Origin: Ornithomonoglobus_A sp034090805
Lineage (GTDB): Bacteria > Bacillota > Clostridia > UBA1381
Reading direction: 5' to 3'
Length of the DNA: 14,039 bases
NCBI GenBank assembly: GCA_034090805.1
Contig: JAXDRV010000005.1
Coordinates: 1 to 14,039 of the forward strand
Part shown: positions 6,465 to 12,857 of the stretch, one piece after another
How the letters are laid out: each line of letters begins with the position of its first letter
How positions within the stretch are numbered: position 1 is the stretch's first letter
The notes under the pieces: model-generated
Databases searched by the model: none
What the model was told of the DNA's origin: nothing
Seen by the model: the letters and a program-made list of their open reading frames with translations, nothing else
Made by a program: the position numbers and the translations under genes

Positions 6465-7520
6465 ATGGAAAAAAAGGAATTCAGCAGTCTGCTCATAACG
6501 CTTATGTCGGCAAAGCTGCTGCTCAGCTATCCGCTGAGGCTTGTTAAAAACAGCGGTCCCGCCGCATGGATACAGGTTATTTTTGTCACGCTGCTTGCAC
6601 TTTTTATTTTTCGCATGACGGTTAGCTTTTATGAGCGTAAAATCAACATTATTGATCTTATCAAGTCAAGACTCGGAAAAACCGCCGGAGTGGCTGCGGG
6701 ACTTATTGTTTTTGGGATTCTGTTTCTGAATATGATGAGCATTACGAGAATCTTTCCGGAAAGCGTACAGATTGTTCTGCTGCAAAATACAGAGTCGGAC
6801 GTGACTGCGGCCGTTTTTGCTCTGACGATTTTAATAGGAGCGTATCTCGGAATAGAAGCACTCGCACGGATAAATTACATTTTTTTGCCGATATGCGGGA
6901 TTTTGCTTATAGTATTCGTGGCATTACTCTTTCCGTATTATGATATATCAAATCTCATGCCGATATTGGGAACGGGGGCATTTGATGTTTTTGTAAAAGG
7001 AATAAACGGATTGTCGATATTTTCTGATATAATTGTGCTTAACATTTTGCTTGCATATTCTAAAAATATCAATGAGGCACGTGACTGCGGCACTCGAGCC
7101 ATAATCATAAGCGGAGCCGTAGCACTGATTACAACGCTGATTTATTCGTTGATTTACCCCTACCCTACCTCGGAAAAATTCATTCTGCCGATGTACCAGG
7201 TAACGAGAATGATACATCTTACGAGCTTTTTCAACAGATTTGAAGCGGTTTTTCAATTTATATGGTCGATTCTTGCATTTTTATACGGCGCAGTGTATAT
7301 TTATCTGCTGTGCTTTGTGTGGCAGACGACTTTTGGATTGAAATATTTAAAGCCGCTGATTTTTCCGATGGTTCTGCTGATTATGAATTGTGCGATGATA
7401 CCCGAATCGATAATGGAGGCAGATATGTTTGAGGGAATTTTCAATGCGATAACGTACCCTGCGGCATTTTTGATGCCGATTATAGCGGCGGTAATCGAAA
7501 AGAAAACACGGCAGCCATGA
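6465..7520 (+). CDS. gerAB: Spore germinant receptor B subunit (APC-type permease fold)
   Basis: The B subunit of a nutrient germinant receptor belongs to the spore germination permease family, related to amino-acid/polyamine/organocation transporters, and is thought to bind the germinant in the spore inner membrane. The 351-residue product is hydrophobic throughout, with about ten membrane segments (for example ITLMSAKLLLSYPLRLV, VAAGLIVFGILFLNMMSI, AVFALTILIGAYLGIEAL). The family-like features ISTLIYSLIYPYPTSEKF-type and LPMYQVTRMIHLTSFFNRFE regions are present. The ATG at 6465 has GGAG 7 nt upstream; a TTG at 6435 would only translate the leader hairpin. It is between gerAA and gerAC on the same strand. 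The 332-nt gap to gerAC is longer than usual because two palindromic repeats fill it. Confidence 0.93.
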   Translation: MEKKEFSSLLITLMSAKLLLSYPLRLVKNSGPAAWIQVIFVTLLALFIFRMTVSFYERKINIIDLIKSRLGKTAGVAAGLIVFGILFLNMMSITRIFPESVQIVLLQNTESDVTAAVFALTILIGAYLGIEALARINYIFLPICGILLIVFVALLFPYYDISNLMPILGTGAFDVFVKGINGLSIFSDIIVLNILLAYSKNINEARDCGTRAIIISGAVALITTLIYSLIYPYPTSEKFILPMYQVTRMIHLTSFFNRFEAVFQFIWSILAFLYGAVYIYLLCFVWQTTFGLKYLKPLIFPMVLLIMNCAMIPESIMEADMFEGIFNAITYPAAFLMPIIAAVIEKKTRQP

Positions 7521-7581
7521 TATGGGATTTGATATGCTTGTAGGTGCAAAAAATTACCGGATAATTATAAAATGTCAGTTT

Positions 7582-7670
7582 GGGATTTGAGAGTGTTTTT
7601 GATTTTATTCGTACTCAAACCTCCCTTGCGGTAACTCGTCCGAACAAAATCAAAAACACTGTTAAATCCC
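7582..7670 (-). repeat. Palindromic repeat X, copy B
   Basis: Arms GGGATTTGAGAGTGTTTTTG and AATCAAAAACACTGTTAAATCCC pair over roughly 24 bp with a few mismatches. Its core is the reverse complement of copy A (CTCCCTTGCGGTAACTCGTC here, GACGAGTTACCGCAAGGGAT there). It lies 61 nt after the gerAB stop, in a stretch without a gene. Confidence 0.8.
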
Positions 7671-7692
7671 GCAAGTTTTGACAGCTTTGAAA

Positions 7693-7797
7693 GAATTTGT
7701 GATGTTTCTGATTAAGTTTTGGCGAGTTCCCGAACGCAGTGAGGATGTGTAGGGGGCGGTGTCCCTGCCGCCCCGCAATCAGAAACATCACAAATTC
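7693..7797 (+). repeat. Palindromic repeat Y, copy B
   Basis: A perfect 21-bp inverted repeat (GAATTTGTGATGTTTCTGAT... at 7693-7713 against 7777-7797) encloses GGCGAGTTCCCGAACGCAGT and a GC hairpin GGGGCGG-TGTCCCTG-CCGCCCC. Its inverted relative is at 2550-2651. The core is shared with the triple repeat at 10251-10580. Confidence 0.82.
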
Positions 7798-7852
7798 CAA
7801 GGAAATCGCAAGTTTTATAATCGCCTAAAAATTACTTAAAGGAGTCGTGATA

Positions 7853-9094
7853 ATGAAAACGCTTAGAAATATAATAATTCTGCTTGCAGCGGCTGTGATG
7901 CTTTGCTCTTGCGGAGGAAATGAACCGAACGATTCGGCGTTTGTTGTAGCTCTTGGGTTTGATAAATCCTTGACAAACGAGCAGAATTATAAGGTTACGA
8001 TACAATTTGCACGTGTTTCGCAGATTTCGGGCGGCACATCCGAGGAAGGCGGCAAGGCAGGTGCAGAGATTGTGCAGAATATCACTGTTGACGCACCCGA
8101 TATATATGCGGCGATAAATACGGCAAATCATATTGTGTCAAAAAAATTCTCACTTTCACATTCAAAGCTTATTGTTTTTTCACGTGAAATTGCCGAAAAC
8201 GGCATAGGCGGGATAGTTGACACAGTCATACGGAGCGATGAGATAAAACCCGATGTATTTATTGCCGTGGCGGAAAATGCTTACGAATATCTCAGCGAGG
8301 TTAAGCCCGTTGTTGAGGTAAATCCCGCAAAATATTATCAGCTTGTGTACGGCGAAAACGAATCCGGAGGAATTCCGAAAACAAATCTGCTTAAATTTTA
8401 CTTCAGCAAGGAACAGGACGATATATCGAGTGTTTTGCCGCTTGCGGGAATATCCGAGGCGGAAGCCTCCGAGGGAGAGCAAAAGCTATCCGAAAACAAG
8501 GCTAACGAAAAGGCGCAGGTCAACGAGGAAGGCTTTGAGTATCATGTGAAAAATTATACTGCGGGTCAAACGGCAATTATCGGCGAAAACAAAAGCGAGG
8601 CAATGGGCGCGGCGGTGTTTAAGGGCGATAAAATGGCGGGGACGATAGGCTCTATAGACGGTGAAATTTATAATATCCTGATGGGAAACATGAAATACAG
8701 TTATCTGAATTTCAAAAGCGGCAAAGGAGAAACTCCCGTTGCGCTGAAGCTTGGTATGGTAAAAAAGCCGGAATATAGGATTGATATGAAAAATAAGAAA
8801 ATTAAGATTAATATGTATTTTGATTCGGATCTTTACTCAATGCCGTATGAGGATATTAATATTAATGAGCTTGAACAGGAAATAACGAACGCAATAAGCG
8901 ATTATGCAAAAAATTTCATAATTCGTATGCGTGACGAATATAAATGCGATATTCTTGGACTGGAAAAGCATATAAAAAGGGAGTTTTTGACAATAGATAA
9001 ATTAAGTAATTACAATTTTAAGGAGGATTTTATAAATTATGATATCGAAATAAATCCGGACTTTAATATAAGAAGAATAGGAATGAAGCTGTAA
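7853..9094 (+). CDS. gerAC: Spore germinant receptor C subunit (GerAC lipoprotein)
   Basis: This is the lipoprotein subunit of the receptor, anchored on the outer face of the spore inner membrane. The 413-residue product begins with a lipoprotein signal peptide (MKTLRNIIILLAAAVMLCSC; probable lipidated Cys20), followed by family-typical AFVVALGFDKS. It includes NTANHIVSKKFSLSHSKLIVFSREIAENG and a charged low-complexity stretch around 195-230, and ends in the GerAC C-terminal region (ITNAISDYAKNFIIRMRDEYKCDILGLEKHI in part). The ATG at 7853 is used, with AAAGGAG 8 nt upstream; a GTG at 7847 falls too close to that SD. Its stop overlaps the next small ORF by one base (TAATG). Ortholog-level naming (GerA, GerB or GerK) is not possible. 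Confidence 0.93.
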   Translation: MKTLRNIIILLAAAVMLCSCGGNEPNDSAFVVALGFDKSLTNEQNYKVTIQFARVSQISGGTSEEGGKAGAEIVQNITVDAPDIYAAINTANHIVSKKFSLSHSKLIVFSREIAENGIGGIVDTVIRSDEIKPDVFIAVAENAYEYLSEVKPVVEVNPAKYYQLVYGENESGGIPKTNLLKFYFSKEQDDISSVLPLAGISEAEASEGEQKLSENKANEKAQVNEEGFEYHVKNYTAGQTAIIGENKSEAMGAAVFKGDKMAGTIGSIDGEIYNILMGNMKYSYLNFKSGKGETPVALKLGMVKKPEYRIDMKNKKIKINMYFDSDLYSMPYEDININELEQEITNAISDYAKNFIIRMRDEYKCDILGLEKHIKREFLTIDKLSNYNFKEDFINYDIEINPDFNIRRIGMKL

Positions 9095-9258
9095 TGATTG
9101 AATTAATAATTACTGCGCTGCTGTTTTTGTACGTAGCGGTGCGCCTTGTTGCTTATGGAGTTTTCACTGCAAAGGAAAAAAACACCGCCGGCGCCGTATC
9201 ACTTTTTGTGATACTTGCGGCGCTTATTGCGGTGGAAATTTATATGCTTGTGAGATAG
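9094..9258 (+). CDS. 54-residue two-helix membrane protein at the end of the ger operon
   Basis: The ATG overlaps the gerAC stop codon (TAATG), which strongly suggests translational coupling. The product has two hydrophobic segments, about 3-21 (ELIITALLFLYVAVRLVAYG) and 33-52 (AGAVSLFVILAALIAVEIYM), joined by a basic turn (TAKEKN). Small two-helix proteins encoded with gerA-type operons in Bacillus are described as D subunits that modulate receptor activity. This ORF fits that description in size, topology and position, but I see no specific sequence match. Its TAG abuts the stop codon of the convergent serine hydrolase gene at 9259. The frame has no internal stop. Confidence 0.7.
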   Translation: MIELIITALLFLYVAVRLVAYGVFTAKEKNTAGAVSLFVILAALIAVEIYMLVR

Positions 9259-10170
9259 TTAAGGGTTAAAATATGCGTAGACCGTCCGTGAAATTTCGGC
9301 AATTGCCGCTGCGGAGCGGTCGGTGTTATAGGCATCGTTACTCATAACGGTGAGTATGTAGTCACAGGCGGGGCTGTAGATTATTGCGGCATCGTTTTCA
9401 ACGCTGCTCATTTCGCCGGTTTTGTTGGCGCAGACTGTTCCCTCCGGAAGTCCGGCGGGAATTTTGTAGAGCGTGTGCTGATCCTTTAGGAGTGCGAGCA
9501 TTTCGGCGCTTGCGCTTTCGGATACAAGCTTGCCCTTGTAAACAAGCTCCAGCAAATGACCGCAATCTCTCGGAGATGTATAATTTCTGCCGATGTATTC
9601 GACAATTGAATTTGCTCTGTTGTCCTGTAGGTCTGTCTGCTGCTTTGTGTAGGTGCAGTCGATTGAGCGGGTGTGAGCGTTTTCGATCTCAAAACCCTTA
9701 AGCGCATCACCGCCGCCCATCATGATGCAAAGCTCGTTTGAGGCGTTGTTATCGCTTTCGGTTATCATCAGCCGCAGCAAATTTTCAACATTTTCATCCT
9801 TTGTAATGCTGCCGCAGGCGATTTCATTGTAAACAGCACCCATAATAAACAGCTTTATAAGGCTTGCGGAGTACATTTCATGTTCGTTGATTGATAAATA
9901 TTCCCCGCTTTTGAGGTTTTTAACATATATTCCCCAGCTCCCGTCAAGATTTTGTGTATATGAAGAAAGCTGAGATTTAAGTTCGTCCAAACCCTCACGC
10001 TCTACAGGCTCAGGTGTCGGCGAGGGCGAGGGTGAAGGAGTGGGTTCAGCCGTAGGCGAGGGCGACGGCGAGGGATTAACGCGCGCAAGCGTTTCACGCA
10101 CAGCTCCAGATGGACTGCACGAGGAAATAAGCATTATCGAAAAAAGCCAGATAAATATTCGTTTAAACAA
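9259..10170 (-). CDS. Lipoprotein serine hydrolase with class A beta-lactamase fold
   Basis: An exported lipoprotein of the beta-lactamase2/penicillin-binding family. From the TTG at 10170 the protein is 303 residues: signal peptide MFKRIFIWLFSIMLISSC (lipobox ISSC, Cys18) and a Pro/Ser linker (PSPSPSPTAEPTPSPSPSP) at about 33-55. The catalytic domain follows, with S103-L-I-K106 (SxxK), S139-D-N141 (SDN) and K250-T-G252 (KTG). The region where class A enzymes carry the omega-loop Glu166 (before NYTSPRD at about 196-202) shows no clear E-x-x-[LN] motif, so a true beta-lactamase is uncertain. A cell-wall or PBP-like role is equally possible. The TTG has AAAGGA 9 nt upstream; ATGs at 10188 and 10179 lack a properly spaced SD but remain alternatives. 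It is convergent with the ger operon. Confidence 0.85.
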   Translation of the reverse strand: MFKRIFIWLFSIMLISSCSPSGAVRETLARVNPSPSPSPTAEPTPSPSPSPTPEPVEREGLDELKSQLSSYTQNLDGSWGIYVKNLKSGEYLSINEHEMYSASLIKLFIMGAVYNEIACGSITKDENVENLLRLMITESDNNASNELCIMMGGGDALKGFEIENAHTRSIDCTYTKQQTDLQDNRANSIVEYIGRNYTSPRDCGHLLELVYKGKLVSESASAEMLALLKDQHTLYKIPAGLPEGTVCANKTGEMSSVENDAAIIYSPACDYILTVMSNDAYNTDRSAAAIAEISRTVYAYFNP

Positions 10171-10250
10171 TATAATCATTCCTTTCATATGTAAAATTTA
10201 TTCAATCGTAAAAATCTCAAATTCTCAACTGTAATTTCATCCTTTCCGAA

Positions 10251-10342
10251 GAATTTGATATGTTTATGATAAAGCTTTAACGAGTTCACGAACATAAGTG
10301 AGGGTGTTTGAGCCGAGGCTTAATCAGAAATATATCAAATTC
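10251..10342 (+). repeat. Palindromic repeat Z, tandem copy 1
   Basis: Arms GAATTTGATATGTTTATGAT and ATCAGAAATATATCAAATTC pair imperfectly around a core ACGAGTTCACGAACATAAGT. It is the most diverged of three tandem copies between the serine hydrolase and coaX; the core differs from the consensus CGAGTTCCCGAACGCACGTG. Confidence 0.8.
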
Positions 10343-10368
10343 CCAACCATAATTTTACCTTTTCCTAA

Positions 10369-10461
10369 GAATTTGATACGTTTATGATAAAGCTTTAATG
10401 AGTTCCCGAACGCACGTGAGGGATGTCTAAGCTGAAGTTTAATCAGAAATATATCAAATTC
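10369..10461 (+). repeat. Palindromic repeat Z, tandem copy 2
   Basis: The same unit begins 118 nt after copy 1, with core CGAGTTCCCGAACGCA followed by CGTGAGGGATGTC. The spacer between copies (roughly CCAACCATAATTTTACC plus TTTTCCTAA) is also similar between units, so the whole period of about 118 nt is tandemly duplicated. Confidence 0.82.
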
Positions 10462-10487
10462 CCAAATATAATTCTATCTTTTCCGAA

Positions 10488-10580
10488 GAATTTGATATGT
10501 TTATGATGAAGCTTTAACGAGTTCCCGAACGCACGTGAGGGATGTCTGAGTTAAAGCTTAATCAGAAATATATCAAATTC
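10488..10580 (+). repeat. Palindromic repeat Z, tandem copy 3
   Basis: The third unit begins 119 nt after copy 2, with core CGAGTTCCCGAACGCA then CGTGAGGGATGTC. It shares the core block CGAGTTCCCGAACGCA with repeat Y at 7693-7797. Together the three copies fill the 467-nt gap, which otherwise holds only the hairpin at 10620. Confidence 0.82.
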
Positions 10581-10619
10581 CCCAAAAACAACAACCAAAA
10601 AAACCACCGGCTGTGTAAG

Positions 10620-10643
10620 CCCCCTCTTAAATCTAAGAGGGGG
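10620..10643 (-). terminator. Hairpin downstream of coaX, possible terminator
   Basis: CCCCCTCTTA-AATC-TAAGAGGGGG is a perfect 10-bp stem with a 4-nt loop, 12 nt past the coaX stop. A run of seven T follows on the minus strand, but about 15 nt after the stem, so it is not a classic intrinsic terminator. Its place at the end of the pan operon supports a transcript-end role. Confidence 0.5.
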
Positions 10644-10655
10644 TTTGGGGGAGAT

Positions 10656-11423
10656 TTAACCAACATTTTTGTTGTAGATTACTGCCAATCCCTTTAGGAG
10701 CAGTTCATCATCGAGTATGATTTCTCGGCGGCACAGAGGTACTACCGTCCCGGCGAGGCCGCCTGTGGCGATTACCGTGACCTTTTCGCCCAGTTCCTCC
10801 TCTATTCTGTCTATCATCCCGTCAATCGCTGAGGCGGTGGAGTATAAAATCCCGCTTTTCATTGATTCTACCGTGTTTGTGCCTATTACCGACTTCGGCG
10901 GGTCAAGGCTGATTTTCGGCAGCTGCGATGTGCCGCCTACAAGCGAATTGAGCGATACCTCCATTCCGGGTATAATTACCGTTCCGAGGTAGCTTTTGTT
11001 TTTGTCCACAACGGATATTGTCGTTGCCGTTCCCATATCAAATATCGCTGCCGGCAGCGGATATTCGTTTATGCACGCAACTGCGTCAACTACCAAGTCA
11101 GAACCAAGCTGGGCGGGGTTGTCCGTCAGTATCGAAAGCCCGGTCTTTATGCCGGGACCTATCACAAATATTTTGTTTTTTGTGATTTTCCCCACCGCGT
11201 GCTTAACCACATTCGTCAGTGACGGCACTACCGAGGAAATTATTCCTCCGTCAATCTCCGATGCCTTTACCGAATAAATTTCAAGTACGTTTTTAAACAG
11301 TATCGCATATTCCAGCTCCGTAGCCTTGTGGTTTGTCGAGAGCCTTTCCGTAAATTTAATACTGCTGCCCTCAAAGCAGCCTATAACTATATTTGTGTTT
11401 CCTATATCTATCGCCAAAATCAT
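10656..11423 (-). CDS. coaX: Type III pantothenate kinase
   Basis: CoaX phosphorylates pantothenate to 4'-phosphopantothenate, the first step of CoA synthesis, and is an ASKHA-fold cytoplasmic enzyme insensitive to CoA feedback. The 255-residue product shows the phosphate-binding DIGNTN at 6-11, the family segment NPAQLGSDLVVDAVA at about 102-115 (D109 is the expected catalytic Asp), DMGTATTISVV at 129-139, and IIPGMEVSLNSL. The position after GSD holds Leu, where many CoaX proteins have Arg (GxDR); I believe this also occurs in clostridial homologs. The ATG follows AAAGGA by 9 nt. It starts 16 nt after panD, giving one operon from ketoisovalerate and aspartate to phosphopantothenate. Confidence 0.95.
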   Translation of the reverse strand: MILAIDIGNTNIVIGCFEGSSIKFTERLSTNHKATELEYAILFKNVLEIYSVKASEIDGGIISSVVPSLTNVVKHAVGKITKNKIFVIGPGIKTGLSILTDNPAQLGSDLVVDAVACINEYPLPAAIFDMGTATTISVVDKNKSYLGTVIIPGMEVSLNSLVGGTSQLPKISLDPPKSVIGTNTVESMKSGILYSTASAIDGMIDRIEEELGEKVTVIATGGLAGTVVPLCRREIILDDELLLKGLAVIYNKNVG

Positions 11424-11439
11424 GCAATCATTCCTTTAA

Positions 11440-11832
11440 TTAATCTAAATCCTCAAGCCTGCCGTGCTTTTCGTAGCGTGTTATCCTCTGAACGGCGTTT
11501 TTGTCATCAAGAAACAGCACCGTCGGAGGGTTGTCCGCAGCCTCCTGCGGTGTCATGTCCGCATATGCCATGATTATTATTTTGTCGCCTTTTTGAACGC
11601 ACCTCGCCGCCGCACCGTTGAGGCAGATTATCCCGCTGCCTCGTTCGCCGCAGATTGTGTACGTTTCAAAACGGCTGCCGTTGTTGACGTCCACGATCTG
11701 CACCTTCTGATATTCGAGTATTCCCGCTTTTTCAAGCAGCTCCCCGTCAATTGTTATGCTGCCGATGTAGTCAAGCTCCGACTGCGTAACGGTGGCTCGG
11801 TGTATTTTTGATTTTAATACAGAAATTGTCAT
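11440..11832 (-). CDS. panD: Aspartate 1-decarboxylase proenzyme
   Basis: PanD decarboxylates aspartate to beta-alanine, the substrate of PanC. It is a pyruvoyl enzyme made by self-cleavage between Gly24 and Ser25. From the ATG at 11832 the sequence reads ...ELDYIGSITID with G24-S25 at exactly the family position. The catalytic core continues with GSRFETYTICGERGSGIICLNGAAA in part. The product is 130 residues, normal for the family. The ATG has GGAGG 6 nt upstream; the TTG at 11874 would translate a leader hairpin. It is in the pan operon but set off from panC by 173 nt with strong inverted repeats, so its expression may be tuned separately. Confidence 0.96.
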   Translation of the reverse strand: MTISVLKSKIHRATVTQSELDYIGSITIDGELLEKAGILEYQKVQIVDVNNGSRFETYTICGERGSGIICLNGAAARCVQKGDKIIIMAYADMTPQEAADNPPTVLFLDDKNAVQRITRYEKHGRLEDLD

Positions 11833-11866
11833 CTTAATCCTCCATTTCGCCGCCGTGCGACGGCGC
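11833..11866 (-). promoter_or_regulatory. panD leader: GC hairpin directly upstream of the SD
   Basis: Plus-strand CGCCG-TGCGA-CGGCG (11851-11865) forms a 5-bp stem with a 5-nt loop. On the minus strand it runs into GCGAAATGGAGGATTAAG and the ATG. The segment TTAATCCTCCATTTCGCCG (plus strand) is repeated exactly at 11975-11993. Confidence 0.6.
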
Positions 11867-11993
11867 AAATCCAACGTGAAAAAGAAGCAAGCAGATTGCC
11901 CTTTTAAGGGACTCAGACGTATGTGTATACTTCAAGTCCCGCAAAAGGGTGAGATGCGCCGCTTATTTTTCACGTTAATCCTCCATTTCGCCG
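11834..11993. repeat. 104-nt inverted repeat between panC and panD flanked by 19-bp direct repeats
   Basis: Direct repeats of TTAATCCTCCATTTCGCCG lie at 11834-11852 and 11975-11993. Between them an imperfect palindrome spans 11873-11976. Its outer 11 bp (AACGTGAAAAA/TTTTTCACGTT) are perfect, then come CTTTT-type and AGTCCC/GGGACT arms, and a GTAT-loop-ATAC tip. The stem covers most of the 104 nt. It looks like an inserted hairpin element that duplicated its 19-bp target, including the panD SD. An alternative is a duplicated leader with an intervening RNA structure. No protein-sized ORF is inside it. Confidence 0.8.
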
Positions 11994-12005
11994 TACGTCA
12001 CAAAA

Positions 12006-12845
12006 CTAAAACGAAAAATTATCTATCAGTCTTGTTTTGCCGATGTATACGGCTATTGCGCAGAGTATCGGCTTTTCTATTTTTCCGACCTGCTGCATGG
12101 TTTCGGAATCAACTATTTTAACGTAGTCGATTTTTGCAAGTGGCTCGGAGCTTATCAGCTCTTTCATTGCCGAGGTAATTTTTTCCGCATCACGCTCGCC
12201 GTCCTCCGCCATTTTTTTGCCGCGGAAAATTGCTTTCGATAAAACAAGCGCCGCCTTGCGCTCCTCTGCACTCAGATACGTGTTTCTCGATGATTTAGCC
12301 AAACCGTCCTCCTCACGCACTATCGGGCAGCCGATAATTTCAAGATTCATGTTCAAATCACGCACCATGTGCCTGATTACCGCAAGCTGCTGTGCGTCCT
12401 TTTCACCAAAATACGCTCTGTCCGGCGTTACGATGTTAAAAAGCTTTGACACAACCGTACACACTCCCCTGAAATGCGTCGGACGGGTGATTCCGCACAG
12501 CTCCTTTGTCAGAACGTCCATGTCAACAAATGTTGAAAATCCCTGCGGATACATCTCGGACGGCTCAGGATTGAAAATTATGTCCGCTCCGTACTCGCCG
12601 CAAAGGGCGCTGTCGTGATTTATGTCACGGGGATAGCTTGCCAAGTCCTCGTTGGGCGCAAATTGTATGGGGTTTACGAATACCGAAACGACCGTTCTGT
12701 CATTGTCACGCACCGATGCGGCAATAAGGGATGCGTGTCCCTCATGGAGGTATCCCATAGTCGGCACAAGCCCGACCGTCAGACCATCTCTGCGCCATGC
12801 TGCGATTTGTTCTTTTATTTCATTTACTGTTTTTACTATTTTCAT
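12006..12845 (-). CDS. panC: Pantothenate synthetase (pantoate-beta-alanine ligase)
   Basis: PanC joins pantoate and beta-alanine through a pantoyl-adenylate to make pantothenate. The 279-residue product is of normal length, with a nucleotidyltransferase HIGH-type motif H34-E-G-H37 in PTMGYLHEGH, then SVFVNPIQF, YFGEKDAQQLAVIR and the KMSKS-like SSRNTYLS. The ATG at 12845 has GGAG 7 nt upstream; the panB stop lies 12 nt upstream, so the two genes are tightly coupled. It supplies the substrate of CoaX encoded at the end of the operon. Confidence 0.97.
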   Translation of the reverse strand: MKIVKTVNEIKEQIAAWRRDGLTVGLVPTMGYLHEGHASLIAASVRDNDRTVVSVFVNPIQFAPNEDLASYPRDINHDSALCGEYGADIIFNPEPSEMYPQGFSTFVDMDVLTKELCGITRPTHFRGVCTVVSKLFNIVTPDRAYFGEKDAQQLAVIRHMVRDLNMNLEIIGCPIVREEDGLAKSSRNTYLSAEERKAALVLSKAIFRGKKMAEDGERDAEKITSAMKELISSEPLAKIDYVKIVDSETMQQVGKIEKPILCAIAVYIGKTRLIDNFSF

Positions 12846-12857
12846 GATAACTCTCCG

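Noticed and set aside
8176..8191. Third parS site within gerAC
   Set aside because: TTTTTCACGTGAAATT keeps the inner TTTCACGTGAAA but has 3 mismatches to parS and lies in coding sequence; binding is possible but not supported.
10251..10580. CRISPR array
   Set aside because: Three palindromic units of about 93 nt with similar, not variable, 27-nt spacers and no cas genes; this is a tandem repeat.
11090..11110. Loss of catalytic Arg in CoaX (GSDL instead of GxDR)
   Set aside because: The Asp is kept and, as I recall, Leu at this place is also found in clostridial CoaX proteins, so it is not treated as inactivation.
11932..11973. 13-codon ORF (VKNKRRISPFCGT) after an SD in the panC-panD gap
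   Set aside because: It is encoded by one arm of the inverted repeat and is too short to support as a gene; mentioned only as part of the hairpin finding.
11868..11981. Integron attC site
   Set aside because: One end shows a GTTGGAT that fits GTTRRRY, but the other end (GATTAAC) does not fit RYYYAAC, the stem is too long and regular, and no integrase is present.
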